Source of the DNA: Paenirhizobium cremeum
GTDB lineage: Bacteria; Pseudomonadota; Alphaproteobacteria; Rhizobiales; Rhizobiaceae
NCBI RefSeq assembly: GCF_022884085.1
Contig: NZ_JAGGCS010000001.1
Coordinates: 248,001-312,000, forward strand
Direction: 5' to 3'
Length of the DNA: 64,000 nucleotides
The notes beneath the pieces are model-generated. The model was not told the origin of the DNA. It saw nothing but the letters and a program-made list of their open reading frames with translations, and did no database searches. The position numbers and the translations under genes were made by a program. Of this stretch, positions 10,311 through 18,538 are shown piece after piece. How positions within the stretch are numbered: position 1 is the first letter of the stretch; each line of letters opens with the position of its first letter.

Positions 10311-10349
10311 CAAAGAAAAAGACCGTGGCCGAGAGTACCGGCCACGGTC
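10311..10349 (-). terminator. Intrinsic terminator after the capsid block
   Basis: A perfect 10-bp inverted repeat, GACCGTGGCC at 10321-10330 and GGCCACGGTC at 10340-10349, encloses a 9-nt loop. On the minus strand it is followed by a T-run (TTTTTCTTT, 10311-10319). It lies between the small post-capsid gene and tail tubular protein A, the same place as the late terminator behind gene 10 in T7. Confidence 0.85.
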
Positions 10350-10377
10350 CTTCGTTCAGTGCGGCGACGGGAGACCG

Positions 10378-10659
10378 TCAGTCCGGCGTGGTGTCGCCGG
10401 TGATGTCGGTCACGGTCACGTTGCCCGAGCTGGGCACGGTCGCGACCTTGATCCTGACGTATTCCGGCGTTCCGTCGACATCGGCGACGGCGTTGATGAT
10501 CGAATGCGGCGAAAGCGCCGCCCGGCTGTCGTTGAAATAGCCGGCAGTGAGGATTTCCGCCTTCGTATGGTCGGAGGCGTAGTCGAAGAAATGGATCTTG
10601 CGGTTGCCGCTCAGCGTGATCGAGTTCGAGCGCCGAAGCTGGCGGGGAAGATGGGCCAT
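10378..10659 (-). CDS. Small structural protein downstream of capsid, 93 aa
   Basis: The 93-residue protein (MAHLPRQLRRSNSITLSGNR) is predicted to be mainly beta strands and loops, with no catalytic motif. It sits 67 bp after the major capsid gene and before the terminator, in the place where phages often encode a head decoration or head-completion protein. I do not recognise the family; capsid decoration is inferred from position and from its beta-rich composition. Confidence 0.6.
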   Translation of the reverse strand: MAHLPRQLRRSNSITLSGNRKIHFFDYASDHTKAEILTAGYFNDSRAALSPHSIINAVADVDGTPEYVRIKVATVPSSGNVTVTDITGDTTPD

Positions 10660-10726
10660 GGCCGTTCTCCGTTAGGTTCGAGAAAATACGATCCGGCGCA
10701 TTTGCCGGACCGCCGCTTCGGTCGCG

Positions 10727-11659
10727 TCAGACGCGGATCGCCGACTTGATGGCAAGCATCCGCACCCGCTTGATGCCTTCCGGCAGGATGCCGAGCGAGG
10801 CGGAGGAAAGCTGCACCTTGCAGACGGACGGCGTGCCCTCGTAATCCGGTAGCTCGTTGATCGTCATGTTCTCCTGGTCCCACCATGTCTCGGACCCGAG
10901 CGCGGACTTGGTCCACATGAAGGTGTCGAGATAGTTGGCGCCGGTGAAGCCGGGCGTGCCGGCGACATAGCCGCCCGTGCCGTAGGTGAAATATTCGTCC
11001 GGCATGGTGAACATGTGCACGCCCCGGAAGGTCTTGCGCATCACCTTGCTTGCTCGGGCGAACGGCAGATCGGACGGCCCCTGATAGTCGGCATTGGAGA
11101 ACTCCTTGTACATCAGGAGCTGCGACATCCAGACGTTCGGGATCGGCCAGAAGACTTCGTCGTCGGAACCGGCGCCGGAAATCTGGTCGATCGCCTCGAT
11201 GCAGTTCAGGAGATCGACGCGGGCCGTGCCGTCGCCGATGGTCTGGATCGCCGTCGGGGCCTCGGTGAGCGTGGTCGCGCCGGCGCTGGCAAAGGCATTC
11301 AGCGCATCGAGCTTGATCCGGTCCTTCTTGCGGCGGACGGATTTCGTCATGTCATCGGCGAGCTTGGCCTTGAGGCTCGGCCCCATGCGCTTCTCGTCCT
11401 GCATGCGGAAGTAGACGGCGGCTTCGTAATCGCGGGTGACCAGCGTCACCATGTCGAGAACGACTTCGGAAGGAGAAACCTTGTTGATCGCGCCGGTCAG
11501 CTCGTACATTTCGACCCGGCCGCCGCCGACCGGATACTTGACCGTGCCGGCGGAGCTTTCGCCGGGAAGCGTGGTGCCGTCGAGGTAACCCCCGTTGGCC
11601 TGATAGCGGGCCCGGACGAGATCCTTGATCTCCTCGCGGAACCATGTGGAAACAGCCAT
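10727..11659 (-). CDS. Major capsid protein, 310 aa
   Basis: The protein begins MAVSTWFREEIKDLVRARYQ; the ATG at 11659 has a GAGGG ribosome-binding site a few bases upstream, so the two earlier in-frame ATGs are rejected. Segments such as ENMTINELPDYEGTPSVCKV near the end and the mixed alpha/beta composition fit an HK97-fold capsid protein of podoviruses. It follows the scaffold gene after a 153-bp non-coding leader and precedes the terminator, which fits the highest-expressed gene of the virion block. The call rests on synteny, size and composition. Confidence 0.82.
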   Translation of the reverse strand: MAVSTWFREEIKDLVRARYQANGGYLDGTTLPGESSAGTVKYPVGGGRVEMYELTGAINKVSPSEVVLDMVTLVTRDYEAAVYFRMQDEKRMGPSLKAKLADDMTKSVRRKKDRIKLDALNAFASAGATTLTEAPTAIQTIGDGTARVDLLNCIEAIDQISGAGSDDEVFWPIPNVWMSQLLMYKEFSNADYQGPSDLPFARASKVMRKTFRGVHMFTMPDEYFTYGTGGYVAGTPGFTGANYLDTFMWTKSALGSETWWDQENMTINELPDYEGTPSVCKVQLSSASLGILPEGIKRVRMLAIKSAIRV

Positions 11660-11812
11660 GATGACCCTCATGTGTTTGATGATGGACGAAATCACCGAGA
11701 GGGCCGATTAGCCGGAGCCGCGCCGGGTCCTGTGAAGGATAGCCGGCGTGTCCAGGTCGCTCCCGTCCGGTAGCAGTCGAATGCTGCCACCGGGCGAACG
11801 CCGTTCAGTGCG
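11660..11812 (-). promoter_or_regulatory. Untranslated leader before the capsid gene with a stem-loop
   Basis: This 153-bp gap is unusual in an operon where almost all other genes overlap. It holds an imperfect hairpin around 11770-11800 (GGTAGCAG then GCTGCCACC, six-base loop) and the capsid ribosome-binding site. It may contain a promoter or an RNA-processing site that raises capsid expression; I cannot point to a clear -35/-10 pair. Confidence 0.4.
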
Positions 11813-12730
11813 TCAGGTCGGGTTCAGCTTCTGCCGGCGCGCCACGAGCGCGTCGTAACTCTTCTGGTCGAACTTCGGATCGCCCCAGGTGTGTTCCGGC
11901 AATGCTGCAAGGCGGGAGATTTCCGCGCGTTCGTCATTGCCGGCCGGCGCGTTCAGCCCCATCGCCGGTCCGCCGCCAGCCGCGCCACCGGTCGCCGCCC
12001 GCACGAATTCGAAAAAGCGATGGCCCTTGGCGCTGTCGCCGAGCATCGCCTTGGCGAATTCGGCATCGTCCCTGGAAAGCCCGCCTTTGTCCGTGCCCCG
12101 TTCCACCATGGCGTCGAGATAGGCGAAATTGTCGTTCATCCGCTTCTCGATCGCCGTCTTCTGCTCGGCGGCCGTCAGGTGCTTCGCTGTCTCAGGCAAT
12201 AACGCCGCGCGTTCGGCCTCGACATTGACGATCGGCTCCATCAGGCCCATTTCCGCCGAGACCGACAGGAATTCCTGCACGAGGCCCTGATAGGCCGGGA
12301 CCGGCACCTTCAACGCCAGCGCCTTGTCGGCGACGCGGGAAAACAGCGGATCGGCCTTCAGCGTTTCCAGATGCGGCCTGATGGTCTCCGGGATCTCGCC
12401 GGAAAACTGGCCGTAAGCCTCGGCCTTCTCAGGCACGCCCGCCTGCGCGTCGCGCTCGCGATAGCCCTTCAGCGCCCCGTAGAGCTTGTCCATGGTTTCG
12501 TTGCCGTCCCTGCCGACGAGGTGTTCGGGCAGGCCTTCGGGGCGATAGAAGGACCCCGCCGCGGGCGAAGGATCGGCACCCGCGGCGGGCGCGCCGGCCG
12601 ATGGAGACGGCGACGGCGCGGCAGACCCGGCGGGAGGAGCAGCCGGGTCGGGAGAGACAGCCGCCGCCGGCGCACCGCCGCCGCCGGCATCGGCCGTGTT
12701 GAAAACGAGACGGGAAAGAAAGCGGTTCAT
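11813..12730 (-). CDS. Capsid assembly scaffolding protein, 305 aa
   Basis: Start ATG 12730 overlaps the preceding stop as ATGA; the longer open frame reads through the upstream gene in the wrong phase. After MNRFLSRLVFNTADAGGGG there is a long Ala/Pro/Gly/Ser-rich disordered region to about residue 65, then a helical acidic body and a short basic C-terminal end (YDALVARRQKLNPT). A low-complexity N-terminus, helical body and charged tail directly upstream of the capsid gene are typical of the gp9-type scaffold, which guides procapsid assembly and then leaves. Confidence 0.8.
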   Translation of the reverse strand: MNRFLSRLVFNTADAGGGGAPAAAVSPDPAAPPAGSAAPSPSPSAGAPAAGADPSPAAGSFYRPEGLPEHLVGRDGNETMDKLYGALKGYRERDAQAGVPEKAEAYGQFSGEIPETIRPHLETLKADPLFSRVADKALALKVPVPAYQGLVQEFLSVSAEMGLMEPIVNVEAERAALLPETAKHLTAAEQKTAIEKRMNDNFAYLDAMVERGTDKGGLSRDDAEFAKAMLGDSAKGHRFFEFVRAATGGAAGGGPAMGLNAPAGNDERAEISRLAALPEHTWGDPKFDQKSYDALVARRQKLNPT

Positions 12731-13107
12731 GATCCAGCTCCATTCTGGGGTTTCGACTGACGGACCAGACTTTCGCCATGGGCGAGAGCCGCCAGAACGG
12801 CTTCCGCGAAGCCGTTGATCCCCTGGCGGGTTGCGGAAAGAAGCGCGGTTTCCTCGAGCGTGCGGCCGGTGATGCGCAGCGGCTGGCGAAGCGAGATATC
12901 GAACATCCATTCGAACATCGCCCTGCCCTGCGGCGTGTTGTAAAAGCCCCACATCACCTTCGCGACATCGTCTGACGGCTGCAGCTGCTGTCCCTGCAGC
13001 TGCGGTTCGAACAGCTTTTCCAGCGCTTGCCAGCCGCCGCCGGCAACGCCGTCGTTCAGGAGATCGTGCGGCTGGGACGCCCGGCCGGGAACGAATGGTC
13101 CTGTCAC
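12727..13107 (-). CDS. Hypothetical phage protein between portal and scaffold, 126 aa
   Basis: The only plausible start is GTG 13107, immediately after the portal stop (TAAGTG). The protein starts MTGPFVPGRASQPHDLLNDG, contains QPSDDVAKVMWGFYNTPQGR and LLSATRQGINGF, and is soluble and helical. I do not recognise a domain. Its fixed place between portal and scaffold genes suggests a head-assembly accessory. The stop overlaps the scaffold start as ATGA. Confidence 0.62.
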   Translation of the reverse strand: MTGPFVPGRASQPHDLLNDGVAGGGWQALEKLFEPQLQGQQLQPSDDVAKVMWGFYNTPQGRAMFEWMFDISLRQPLRITGRTLEETALLSATRQGINGFAEAVLAALAHGESLVRQSKPQNGAGS

Positions 13108-14727
13108 TTATGCGGCCCTCTTCATGTCGGCGATGGCAAGATCCTTGAGCGCGCCGGGAGCCTGCTTTGCCAGCTCCGCCGCCATCATCATCTGCATCTG
13201 CTGTTTCTGGCGCTTGGCGATTTGCTCGGCAATCGCCTGCTTTTCCTCCCCGGCCGGGATCAGGTCCTTGTCGATCTGCAGGCCGTCCGCGACCTGGGCC
13301 AAAACCTTGTCCTGGTTGATGTATAGGTCCTTGTTTTCCGGTCCCGCAAACGCCAGCACATAGTCGTGATAGTTGGCGATGGCCGCGATCCGGTCGGCGT
13401 TCAGCGCCGCCGCCATCGGCGAGCGCACCTTGACCGCGACAAGCAGATCGTCCGCCTGCCCCATCATCGGCAGGATGCCGAGTTCGAACAGGATTTCCGC
13501 CACGCGCGGCACGATCACCGGCATGATCTCATTGACCAGGCGGCCGAAGGCCCCGATATGGATGTTCGCCCGCTGCTGCATGCGGGCCGCCATTTCGGAG
13601 GCCGAACGCGGCGTTCCCTCGTAATCCGGAAGCCGGGTGTCGAACATCGCGTTCTTGATCTGGGTTTGCAGGTCGCCGATCATCATGTTGGCGACATTGA
13701 AATTCCCCATCGGCGTGTCGAGGCGGCTCACGTCCGGGCCGAGCATGCCGCCGGTCGACTGCATCGCCCAGAATTCGCCGGGCGCGATCCGCGTCGTGTT
13801 CGGGTTGAACGTACCGCCCGAGCGATAGCCCCAGATCCCGAGCATCTGGATGGCGAAGTTTTTCAGCGCCAGTTCCTGCGCCTTGTTCACCGTCTTGATC
13901 GTCGGCAGCGCGGTCAGCACCACGCCGCGGCCATAGGCTTCGCCGGGCACCCGGTAATAGCGCGGAACCGCGATTGGCTGGGTCCGGTAGCGTTCATGGG
14001 TGATGACGACGGCCGAATTGTCGAGCCGCGCCGCGAAATGCCAGCCGCCCCGTGGATCGGCATCCCGCCACCAGTCCTGATAGACGCACTTGAGATCGGA
14101 CGGCCGCGTCTTCGCCTTTTCCTTGAAGTCGTCGGGATAAACGCCATTCGGCCAGGCCTCGACGATCTGGTCGGCGCGAAGTTCCTGCTTCCAGCTCACG
14201 AGGTTCACCCGGCCAAAGGCGTCCGTCGAGATCGCCAGCTGGTCGAAGGGAATGCAGGCAAACGTGACCGGATCGCTGGCCGATCCCTTGACCGGCAGCA
14301 ATGCGCCGGTCCCGATGGCGAGATCCACGCACATTTCGTGGATGGCCGTGTCCCAGTCGCCGGCGAGGAAGAACGGATGGATCAGCGCCGAGGTCCGCGC
14401 CAGTTCCCGATCGAAGGCGGTGCGCTCGTCCGGCTGCAGCGCCAGCGCCGCAAGCGGCCCGGTTTCAAGCCAGAAAGCCGGCTGTCCTGCCGGGAAAAGA
14501 TCGCGCTGCAGGTTGCCGGCGAAATACATCGCCGACATCGGTGCGGTCATGTCGAAGAGCTTGTCCGGCTGGGCCGGCCTGCCGTTGACGCCGCCGGAGG
14601 GCCGGCGCATCGGCACGGCATAGTCATAGGCGTCCTGATAGATTTTCGACCAGGGCGAACGTTCGCCCCAGCAATTATCCACCCGCTGTTTCAGCCGGGT
14701 GATATCGATCCTGCGGTCGCCCTCCAT
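13108..14727 (-). CDS. Portal (head-tail connector) protein, 539 aa
   Basis: The sequence begins MEGDRRIDITRLKQRVDNCW and contains the stretch WSKIYQDAYDYAVPMR and later LPDYEGTPRSASEMAARMQQ, both typical of the T7 gp8-type head-tail connector. Length fits the family (about 510-560 residues). The Lys/Gln/Met-rich helical C-terminal end (KQRQ..MQMMMAAELAKQ) is the usual barrel end of portals. The dodecamer forms the DNA entry channel, docks the terminase and nucleates capsid assembly. Start and preceding stop overlap as TGATG. Confidence 0.9.
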   Translation of the reverse strand: MEGDRRIDITRLKQRVDNCWGERSPWSKIYQDAYDYAVPMRRPSGGVNGRPAQPDKLFDMTAPMSAMYFAGNLQRDLFPAGQPAFWLETGPLAALALQPDERTAFDRELARTSALIHPFFLAGDWDTAIHEMCVDLAIGTGALLPVKGSASDPVTFACIPFDQLAISTDAFGRVNLVSWKQELRADQIVEAWPNGVYPDDFKEKAKTRPSDLKCVYQDWWRDADPRGGWHFAARLDNSAVVITHERYRTQPIAVPRYYRVPGEAYGRGVVLTALPTIKTVNKAQELALKNFAIQMLGIWGYRSGGTFNPNTTRIAPGEFWAMQSTGGMLGPDVSRLDTPMGNFNVANMMIGDLQTQIKNAMFDTRLPDYEGTPRSASEMAARMQQRANIHIGAFGRLVNEIMPVIVPRVAEILFELGILPMMGQADDLLVAVKVRSPMAAALNADRIAAIANYHDYVLAFAGPENKDLYINQDKVLAQVADGLQIDKDLIPAGEEKQAIAEQIAKRQKQQMQMMMAAELAKQAPGALKDLAIADMKRAA

Positions 14728-14939
14728 CAGGCAAGCACCGAGCTTGCGTTATCCGGGCCGTCCTCGAACAGACGCCGGCCGCGCGGTGCCTTGCGGGTCG
14801 CGCCGACAGCCGCCGAATTGCGGTTTGCCTCGGCAAGCTGTCGGTCATTCGCCACCTGCTGCAGCTGCCGGCTCTTCGCTGCCTCCTTCGAGGCCGTATT
14901 GTCCCCGCCGCCGAACAGGCCTTTCACCGCTTCCGTCAT
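14727..14939 (-). CDS. Small hypothetical phage protein, 70 aa
   Basis: From ATG 14939 the protein reads MTEAVKGLFGGGDNTASKEA and continues helical and basic, ending NASSVLA with a TGATG overlap to the portal start. Codon third positions are GC-rich in this frame. It overlaps the 3' end of the GNAT-like gene by about 95 bp in another frame. Small proteins of this sort commonly lie just before the portal gene in podoviruses, but the function is unknown. Confidence 0.6.
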   Translation of the reverse strand: MTEAVKGLFGGGDNTASKEAAKSRQLQQVANDRQLAEANRNSAAVGATRKAPRGRRLFEDGPDNASSVLA

Positions 14940-15330
14940 CGTCGTCACCCCGCAACAGCCAGTTGATCCCGGTGTCCGGACGGAAGCCGACGAGGCGGGC
15001 CATTTGCGCGCCCGTGCGATTGCCCTCGTAAACCCGGCAGAACACCACGGCACCATGATTGGCGATCTCGCGAAGCGTTCGGTGCGCGAAGCGGCAAAGG
15101 GCAAGGATATGCGCCCGCGCCTCGCGCCGAAGCGACAGGCAGAATTCCAGACGGCCCTCTTCGTCCGGCACGAGATAGGCGACCGCCAGCAGCTCATCGC
15201 CGGCAAAGATCGCCAGCGTCTCGCCCCGCGACCGCATCCAGATCGACGCCTTGCGCGCGAGCCCGCGCGCCCCCGCGCACGTGAGGCAGTCGACATACCC
15301 CGCCGGAGAAACGACCCTCAGACGTCCCAT
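14845..15330 (-). CDS. GNAT-like phage protein, 161 aa
   Basis: Residues 35-130 have the layout of an acetyltransferase-fold domain: a strand pair (ETLAIFAGDELLAVAYLV), a helix (ILALCRFAHRTLREIANHGA), then VVFCRVYEGNRTGAQMARLV, where GNRTGAQMA resembles the acetyl-CoA-binding turn and the last helix. T7 gp13 belongs to a related small family. The C-terminal 30 residues are low-complexity Asp/Gly/Arg and coincide with the overlapping 70-aa gene. Substrate is unknown. It starts 13 bp inside the terminase gene end. Confidence 0.55.
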   Translation of the reverse strand: MGRLRVVSPAGYVDCLTCAGARGLARKASIWMRSRGETLAIFAGDELLAVAYLVPDEEGRLEFCLSLRREARAHILALCRFAHRTLREIANHGAVVFCRVYEGNRTGAQMARLVGFRPDTGINWLLRGDDDDGSGERPVRRRGQYGLEGGSEEPAAAAGGE

Positions 15331-16925
15331 ACGGAAAAATCTCCCGGTCGCCCGGTCGGCTTCTGGTTTCGGGCGAGGCGGCGCTCGTGAAGACTGGCGA
15401 CGTTCGCCGGCAGCGTCGCGGCGGCACCTGCCCCGATGACGTTGGCAAGCCCAAGATATCCAAGGCGGCGATACTGCTCGGCGTCATGCGGGTGCGAATA
15501 ATCGTTCTTCACCACGGCCAGCTTGTCGGTTCCTGAAACGGAGGCCTGCTTGGTCAGCTTGTAATGGGCCGCGAAACCGCCGATCATCTTCTTGCAGCGC
15601 GGGTCGATCAGGTAACGCGGCGTGTTGCCGTCGACCATGCCGGTTAGACCCATGCGAACCGCCTCCTGCCGGATGGCCGGTTCGTTCGACGGCGCCGGAT
15701 TGATCTGCAGGCGTAGCGTCTGCTGCACCGACAGGATCCAGTTGAATTCGCCGGTGACAGTATCGCCGCCCATGAAGGCCGCCGGATCGCCCCAGCAGCC
15801 CAGCACCGGCAGTCCGGGAAACTGCTGAAGCAGCAGTTCCAGGAGCATTTGCGCAAAGCGCGTCGGGCCGGTGCCCGGTTCGCTCACCAGCTCGGCCAGC
15901 AAGCGATCCTGCCCGTTCGCCTGCGGCTGGCCGATCGTCGCAGCCGGCGAACCGCCGGCATCGATGCCGATCGTGATCCCGCGGCCCGGTGTCGCGGCAA
16001 GCGGCTGGTCGGCCACATGGAGCCGCTGGTTGAACTCCGGATAAACCGGCTTCCCGTCCTGCACATAGCCCGGCAGCCCGTGCACCATGCGCCGCACGAT
16101 ATCGGGCGATTGCGTTGCCGCCTCGAGCTCATAGGACGAACGAGGCTTGCCCCGGCGGTTTTCCGCCCCGGCATCGAGCCCGCCCGGCTGGTGGAACAGC
16201 CGATAACCCGGCTTTGCCTTGTCGGCATGCTCGCCATAGCCGCAATCCTGCAGGATCTGGTGATCGACATCCGGCGGGTTCATGTCGCCCCAGTAGACGC
16301 GCGGCAGCACCACTTCGCCATCGTCGACCGCAAGCCCCATCAGCTTCATCGCCTCCCGCCCGTCACGAGACACGCGATCCAGCTCGGCCGGCGAGATCTG
16401 CTCGACCGGCGGATAACGGCCGGTGCGCTGGAACAGCAGGCCGTGCACACGCGGGTCCAAGAGGTCGCATTCGTTCCCGCTCGCCGCCGAAAGCTCGTAA
16501 CCCTTGATGAACTGCTCGACATTGTGGTCGCCGATCGCGCCGGTCTGCAGCTCGAAATCGATCAGGATACGGTCGCGCCCACGGTCGGCCCACCATTTCA
16601 GCCGGTGCTTGATCGGCCGGTCCTGCCCGCCCTCGTAGGACACCGTCCACGGATGATCGACGGGAAAGGTTTCATGCCAGGATGCCAGATAGGTTCGGGC
16701 GAAGTCGCGATAGGTGTCGCGCACCACGGCTTGCTTGAACCGCACAACGCCATCGCGACAGACCGGCATATAGCTGGCGGCCAGCAATGGCCCCTTCACA
16801 ACGGAGCAGACGGTCTTTCCCGAACCGGCCGGCCCCATGATGAAATCCAGCGGCCCCCGCGAAGCGATGAAGGCAGCCCCCACCGGCCCCGGCGGCTGGT
16901 AGTTCTGGATGTTGATGGATCCCAT
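15318..16925 (-). CDS. Terminase large subunit, 535 aa
   Basis: ATG 16925 has a GAGGG ribosome-binding site and starts MGSINIQNYQPPGPVGAAFI. A Walker A motif GPAGSGKT lies at residues 31-38, and RILIDFE at about 119-125 is the likely Walker B with the coupling acid; the later ITIGIDAGGSPA strand with an Asp fits the first metal ligand of the RNase H-like nuclease domain. The protein is the packaging ATPase and headful or cos nuclease that docks on the portal. It is separated from the small subunit by a 358-bp region rich in hairpins. Confidence 0.88.
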   Translation of the reverse strand: MGSINIQNYQPPGPVGAAFIASRGPLDFIMGPAGSGKTVCSVVKGPLLAASYMPVCRDGVVRFKQAVVRDTYRDFARTYLASWHETFPVDHPWTVSYEGGQDRPIKHRLKWWADRGRDRILIDFELQTGAIGDHNVEQFIKGYELSAASGNECDLLDPRVHGLLFQRTGRYPPVEQISPAELDRVSRDGREAMKLMGLAVDDGEVVLPRVYWGDMNPPDVDHQILQDCGYGEHADKAKPGYRLFHQPGGLDAGAENRRGKPRSSYELEAATQSPDIVRRMVHGLPGYVQDGKPVYPEFNQRLHVADQPLAATPGRGITIGIDAGGSPAATIGQPQANGQDRLLAELVSEPGTGPTRFAQMLLELLLQQFPGLPVLGCWGDPAAFMGGDTVTGEFNWILSVQQTLRLQINPAPSNEPAIRQEAVRMGLTGMVDGNTPRYLIDPRCKKMIGGFAAHYKLTKQASVSGTDKLAVVKNDYSHPHDAEQYRRLGYLGLANVIGAGAAATLPANVASLHERRLARNQKPTGRPGDFSVWDV

Positions 16926-17147
16926 ACCCTCGGCCCTCCATAAGCCGCTGGACGCGCGCGCCCGTGCCCGCCGTCTCAGGGAAAAGTTTGGATCGCGCCG
17001 CAACAGGTTCAGTCGGGCATGGAGGAAAGGGCCGTGTGTGTGAGCCGAAAGGCCCATGGAGGGGGCTGCGCGTCAGACTTTCAAACCGATGTCGCGGGCC
17101 TGCCCGCGTCCGCTTGGCCACCCCCCGGCCGTGGCGATGACGCGACG

Positions 17148-17183
17148 CGGTTTCCGCGCGCGCGAGGGCGCGAGCCGAAACCG
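17148..17183. repeat. Inverted repeat with 7-bp arms
   Basis: CGGTTTC (17148-17154) is matched by GAAACCG (17177-17183); the intervening 22 bases are an alternating CG tract that can pair further internally. Confidence 0.7.
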
Positions 17184-17186
17184 TCG

Positions 17187-17205
17187 CAATGATTTCCGAT
17201 CATTG
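17187..17205. repeat. Perfect inverted repeat CAATGAT / ATCATTG
   Basis: Seven-bp arms at 17187-17193 and 17199-17205 enclose TTCCG. It is followed by no T-run on either strand, so it is more likely a protein-binding or structural element than a terminator. Confidence 0.75.
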
Positions 17206-17237
17206 TAGAACTGTTTGATTTCAACGTCTTACGATAC

Positions 17238-17264
17238 GTCCGACATTTGATGGAAATGTCGGAC
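17238..17264. repeat. Perfect 11-bp inverted repeat GTCCGACATTT / AAATGTCGGAC
   Basis: Arms at 17238-17248 and 17254-17264 enclose GATGG, 20 bp past the small terminase stop. There is no T-run after the stem on the minus strand. The TCCGAC core, and the 11-mer ATACGTCCGAC that includes it, recur beside the integrase end at 33848-33858. Confidence 0.85.
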
Positions 17265-17283
17265 TGCTAACCCGTTGAATTCA

Positions 17284-18006
17284 TTAGGTCGGCGCATCGA
17301 ATTTCGTCAGGTCGATGGTCGAGCGTTCGGATTGCACGGGCTGGGCCATGTCGCCGATAATCATCACGCCGCGCACTTCGCGCTTGTCGACATTGACCTT
17401 CGTCGGAGCCTTGCTCTCGAAATACGGCAGCAGCTCGGCATTGGCCCGCAAGAGATGCGTATAGGCCTTATCCATCATCGCGGCTGCAAACGAACGCTCG
17501 ATCACTTTATTCTGGACCAGATCGAGCAGCCATGCATAGGGATCAAAGCCTTCCGGCGGCTCTGGCAATACGCCCAGCTCGATCGCCAGTGCTGCAGCAT
17601 CGGCGTTCGCCACGGCTGCGAGGTTGAGGCCCGAATGCCGGTATCCCATGCGCTGCATAATGTCCGCGAATTCGCGGGAAGCCTTGTTCTGGCTGCCCTT
17701 CGGCCTCCCTGGCCCTTTTCGCGCGCGCTCGATTTGATCGGCCACATGGCGCACCGGGCCCCGGAACAGCGCCATCTGTTCGTCCATCTCGTCGAGCATC
17801 AGGGATTGCTGCTCGGCCTCTTCGCCACCCTCGACCAGGTCGCGCGCCAAATCCTCGATCGCCTGCGCTGCCATCGCCTTGACCGTCCCGACCTTCGCTG
17901 CCCGCTCCTGGTCGACCGCGCCCGCCGCCGAACCGCCGCCGCCGAAATTTTCCCCCGGCGTGTGTGCCTCCGGAAGCCCCTGATTTTCGCCGCTCTCGCC
18001 GGTCAT
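17284..18006 (-). CDS. Terminase small subunit, 240 aa
   Basis: The protein has an acidic, Gly-rich N-terminus, a coiled region (LARDLVEGGEEAEQQSLMLD), then the basic patch KGPGRPKGSQNKASREFADI, an AT-hook-like DNA-binding segment common in phage small terminases and packaging proteins, and a helical C-terminal half. Position next to the large subunit supports the call. It would recognise the packaging site; candidate sites are the hexamer array just upstream (18031-18269) and the hairpins just downstream. Start ATG 18006. Confidence 0.72.
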   Translation of the reverse strand: MTGESGENQGLPEAHTPGENFGGGGSAAGAVDQERAAKVGTVKAMAAQAIEDLARDLVEGGEEAEQQSLMLDEMDEQMALFRGPVRHVADQIERARKGPGRPKGSQNKASREFADIMQRMGYRHSGLNLAAVANADAAALAIELGVLPEPPEGFDPYAWLLDLVQNKVIERSFAAAMMDKAYTHLLRANAELLPYFESKAPTKVNVDKREVRGVMIIGDMAQPVQSERSTIDLTKFDAPT

Positions 18007-18538
18007 GCGATATTTCCCGAATTGTTTATTTGTAGGCCGGATGTCGGCGCGATGTAGGCCGATTTGTAGGCTCGATTTGCAAGAGAAAACAGGAACATAT
18101 CCCTAATACCTACATTCCTACGTCTTCCTTCTTCGCGTGAGGCATGCGCGCGCGCGTGAAAAAAACCGTCGTATCCTTGTAGGATTGTAGGCGCATTGCC
18201 CATGCCTTTGATTTTCCTTTGATTTCGAACCTACATTTTGTCCTACATCCGGCCTACATCGAACCTACAGACCTTGAGGACAATCACCACCCGCACCCGG
18301 TTGGCCGGCAACATGCGTCGCCGCTGACATCCTGCGCACGGCTTCCGGCGCGTTAAGTGCCCGCGCTTCACAGGCACAACGGATTGCGGCGAGCGGCCAC
18401 GCCTTGGCCGACAGGGTGTCACGTTTCCCCGCTCGCTAGCCGTAAGGTAGCGCGGGCTCCGCTTTCATGAAGCCACGGGGCGGGGGAAAAGAGTTAAATG
18501 GGAGGGAGGATCTTGGCGCAATCAGAACAGGGCGGGGG
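18007..18538. other. 532-bp non-coding region carrying a hexamer array
   Basis: No convincing gene is present. The part next to the small terminase gene (18031-18269) holds ten TGTAGG/CCTACA hexamers (separate entry). The remaining 270 bp are GC-rich without repeats that I can see. The region must hold the leader and perhaps the promoter of the terminase-structural operon. Confidence 0.65.
18031..18269. repeat. Array of ten TGTAGG/CCTACA hexamers with helical phasing
   Basis: TGTAGG occurs at 18031, 18053, 18065, 18178 and 18186, and its complement CCTACA at 18109, 18230, 18242, 18253 and 18264; near-matches are at 18042 (TGTCGG) and 18117 (CCTACG). The last four copies are spaced 12, 11 and 11 bp, and 18053-18065 is 12 bp, so many sites lie on the same face of the helix. 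The orientation changes from mainly TGTAGG on the left to CCTACA on the right. This is the pattern of a multi-site protein-binding region (packaging site, origin or operator). Confidence 0.85.

Larger units (their letters stand above)
16926..17283 (-). other. 358-bp non-coding gap between the two terminase genes
   Basis: No supported gene is seen here. The interval contains three inverted repeats in its right half (listed separately) and a GC-rich, tRNA-like stretch at 17057-17126 that does not fold into a proper cloverleaf. A gap in an otherwise overlapping operon, between the small and large terminase genes, is a plausible place for a packaging initiation site, but this is inference. Confidence 0.55.

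Noticed and set aside
17057..17126. tRNA-like sequence on the minus strand, ending TCCA, in the gap between terminase genes
   Set aside because: It starts GGGGGGTGGCCAAGCGG and has a plausible D-arm, but anticodon and T-arms do not pair properly and position 33 is not T, so it is not called a tRNA.
17238..17264. Hairpin behind the small terminase gene taken as a terminator
   Set aside because: There is no T-run after the stem on the minus strand, and the large terminase gene downstream needs transcription.
18270..18538. Additional small gene in the GC-rich part of the terminase upstream gap
   Set aside because: No frame combines a start, ribosome-binding site and coding bias.
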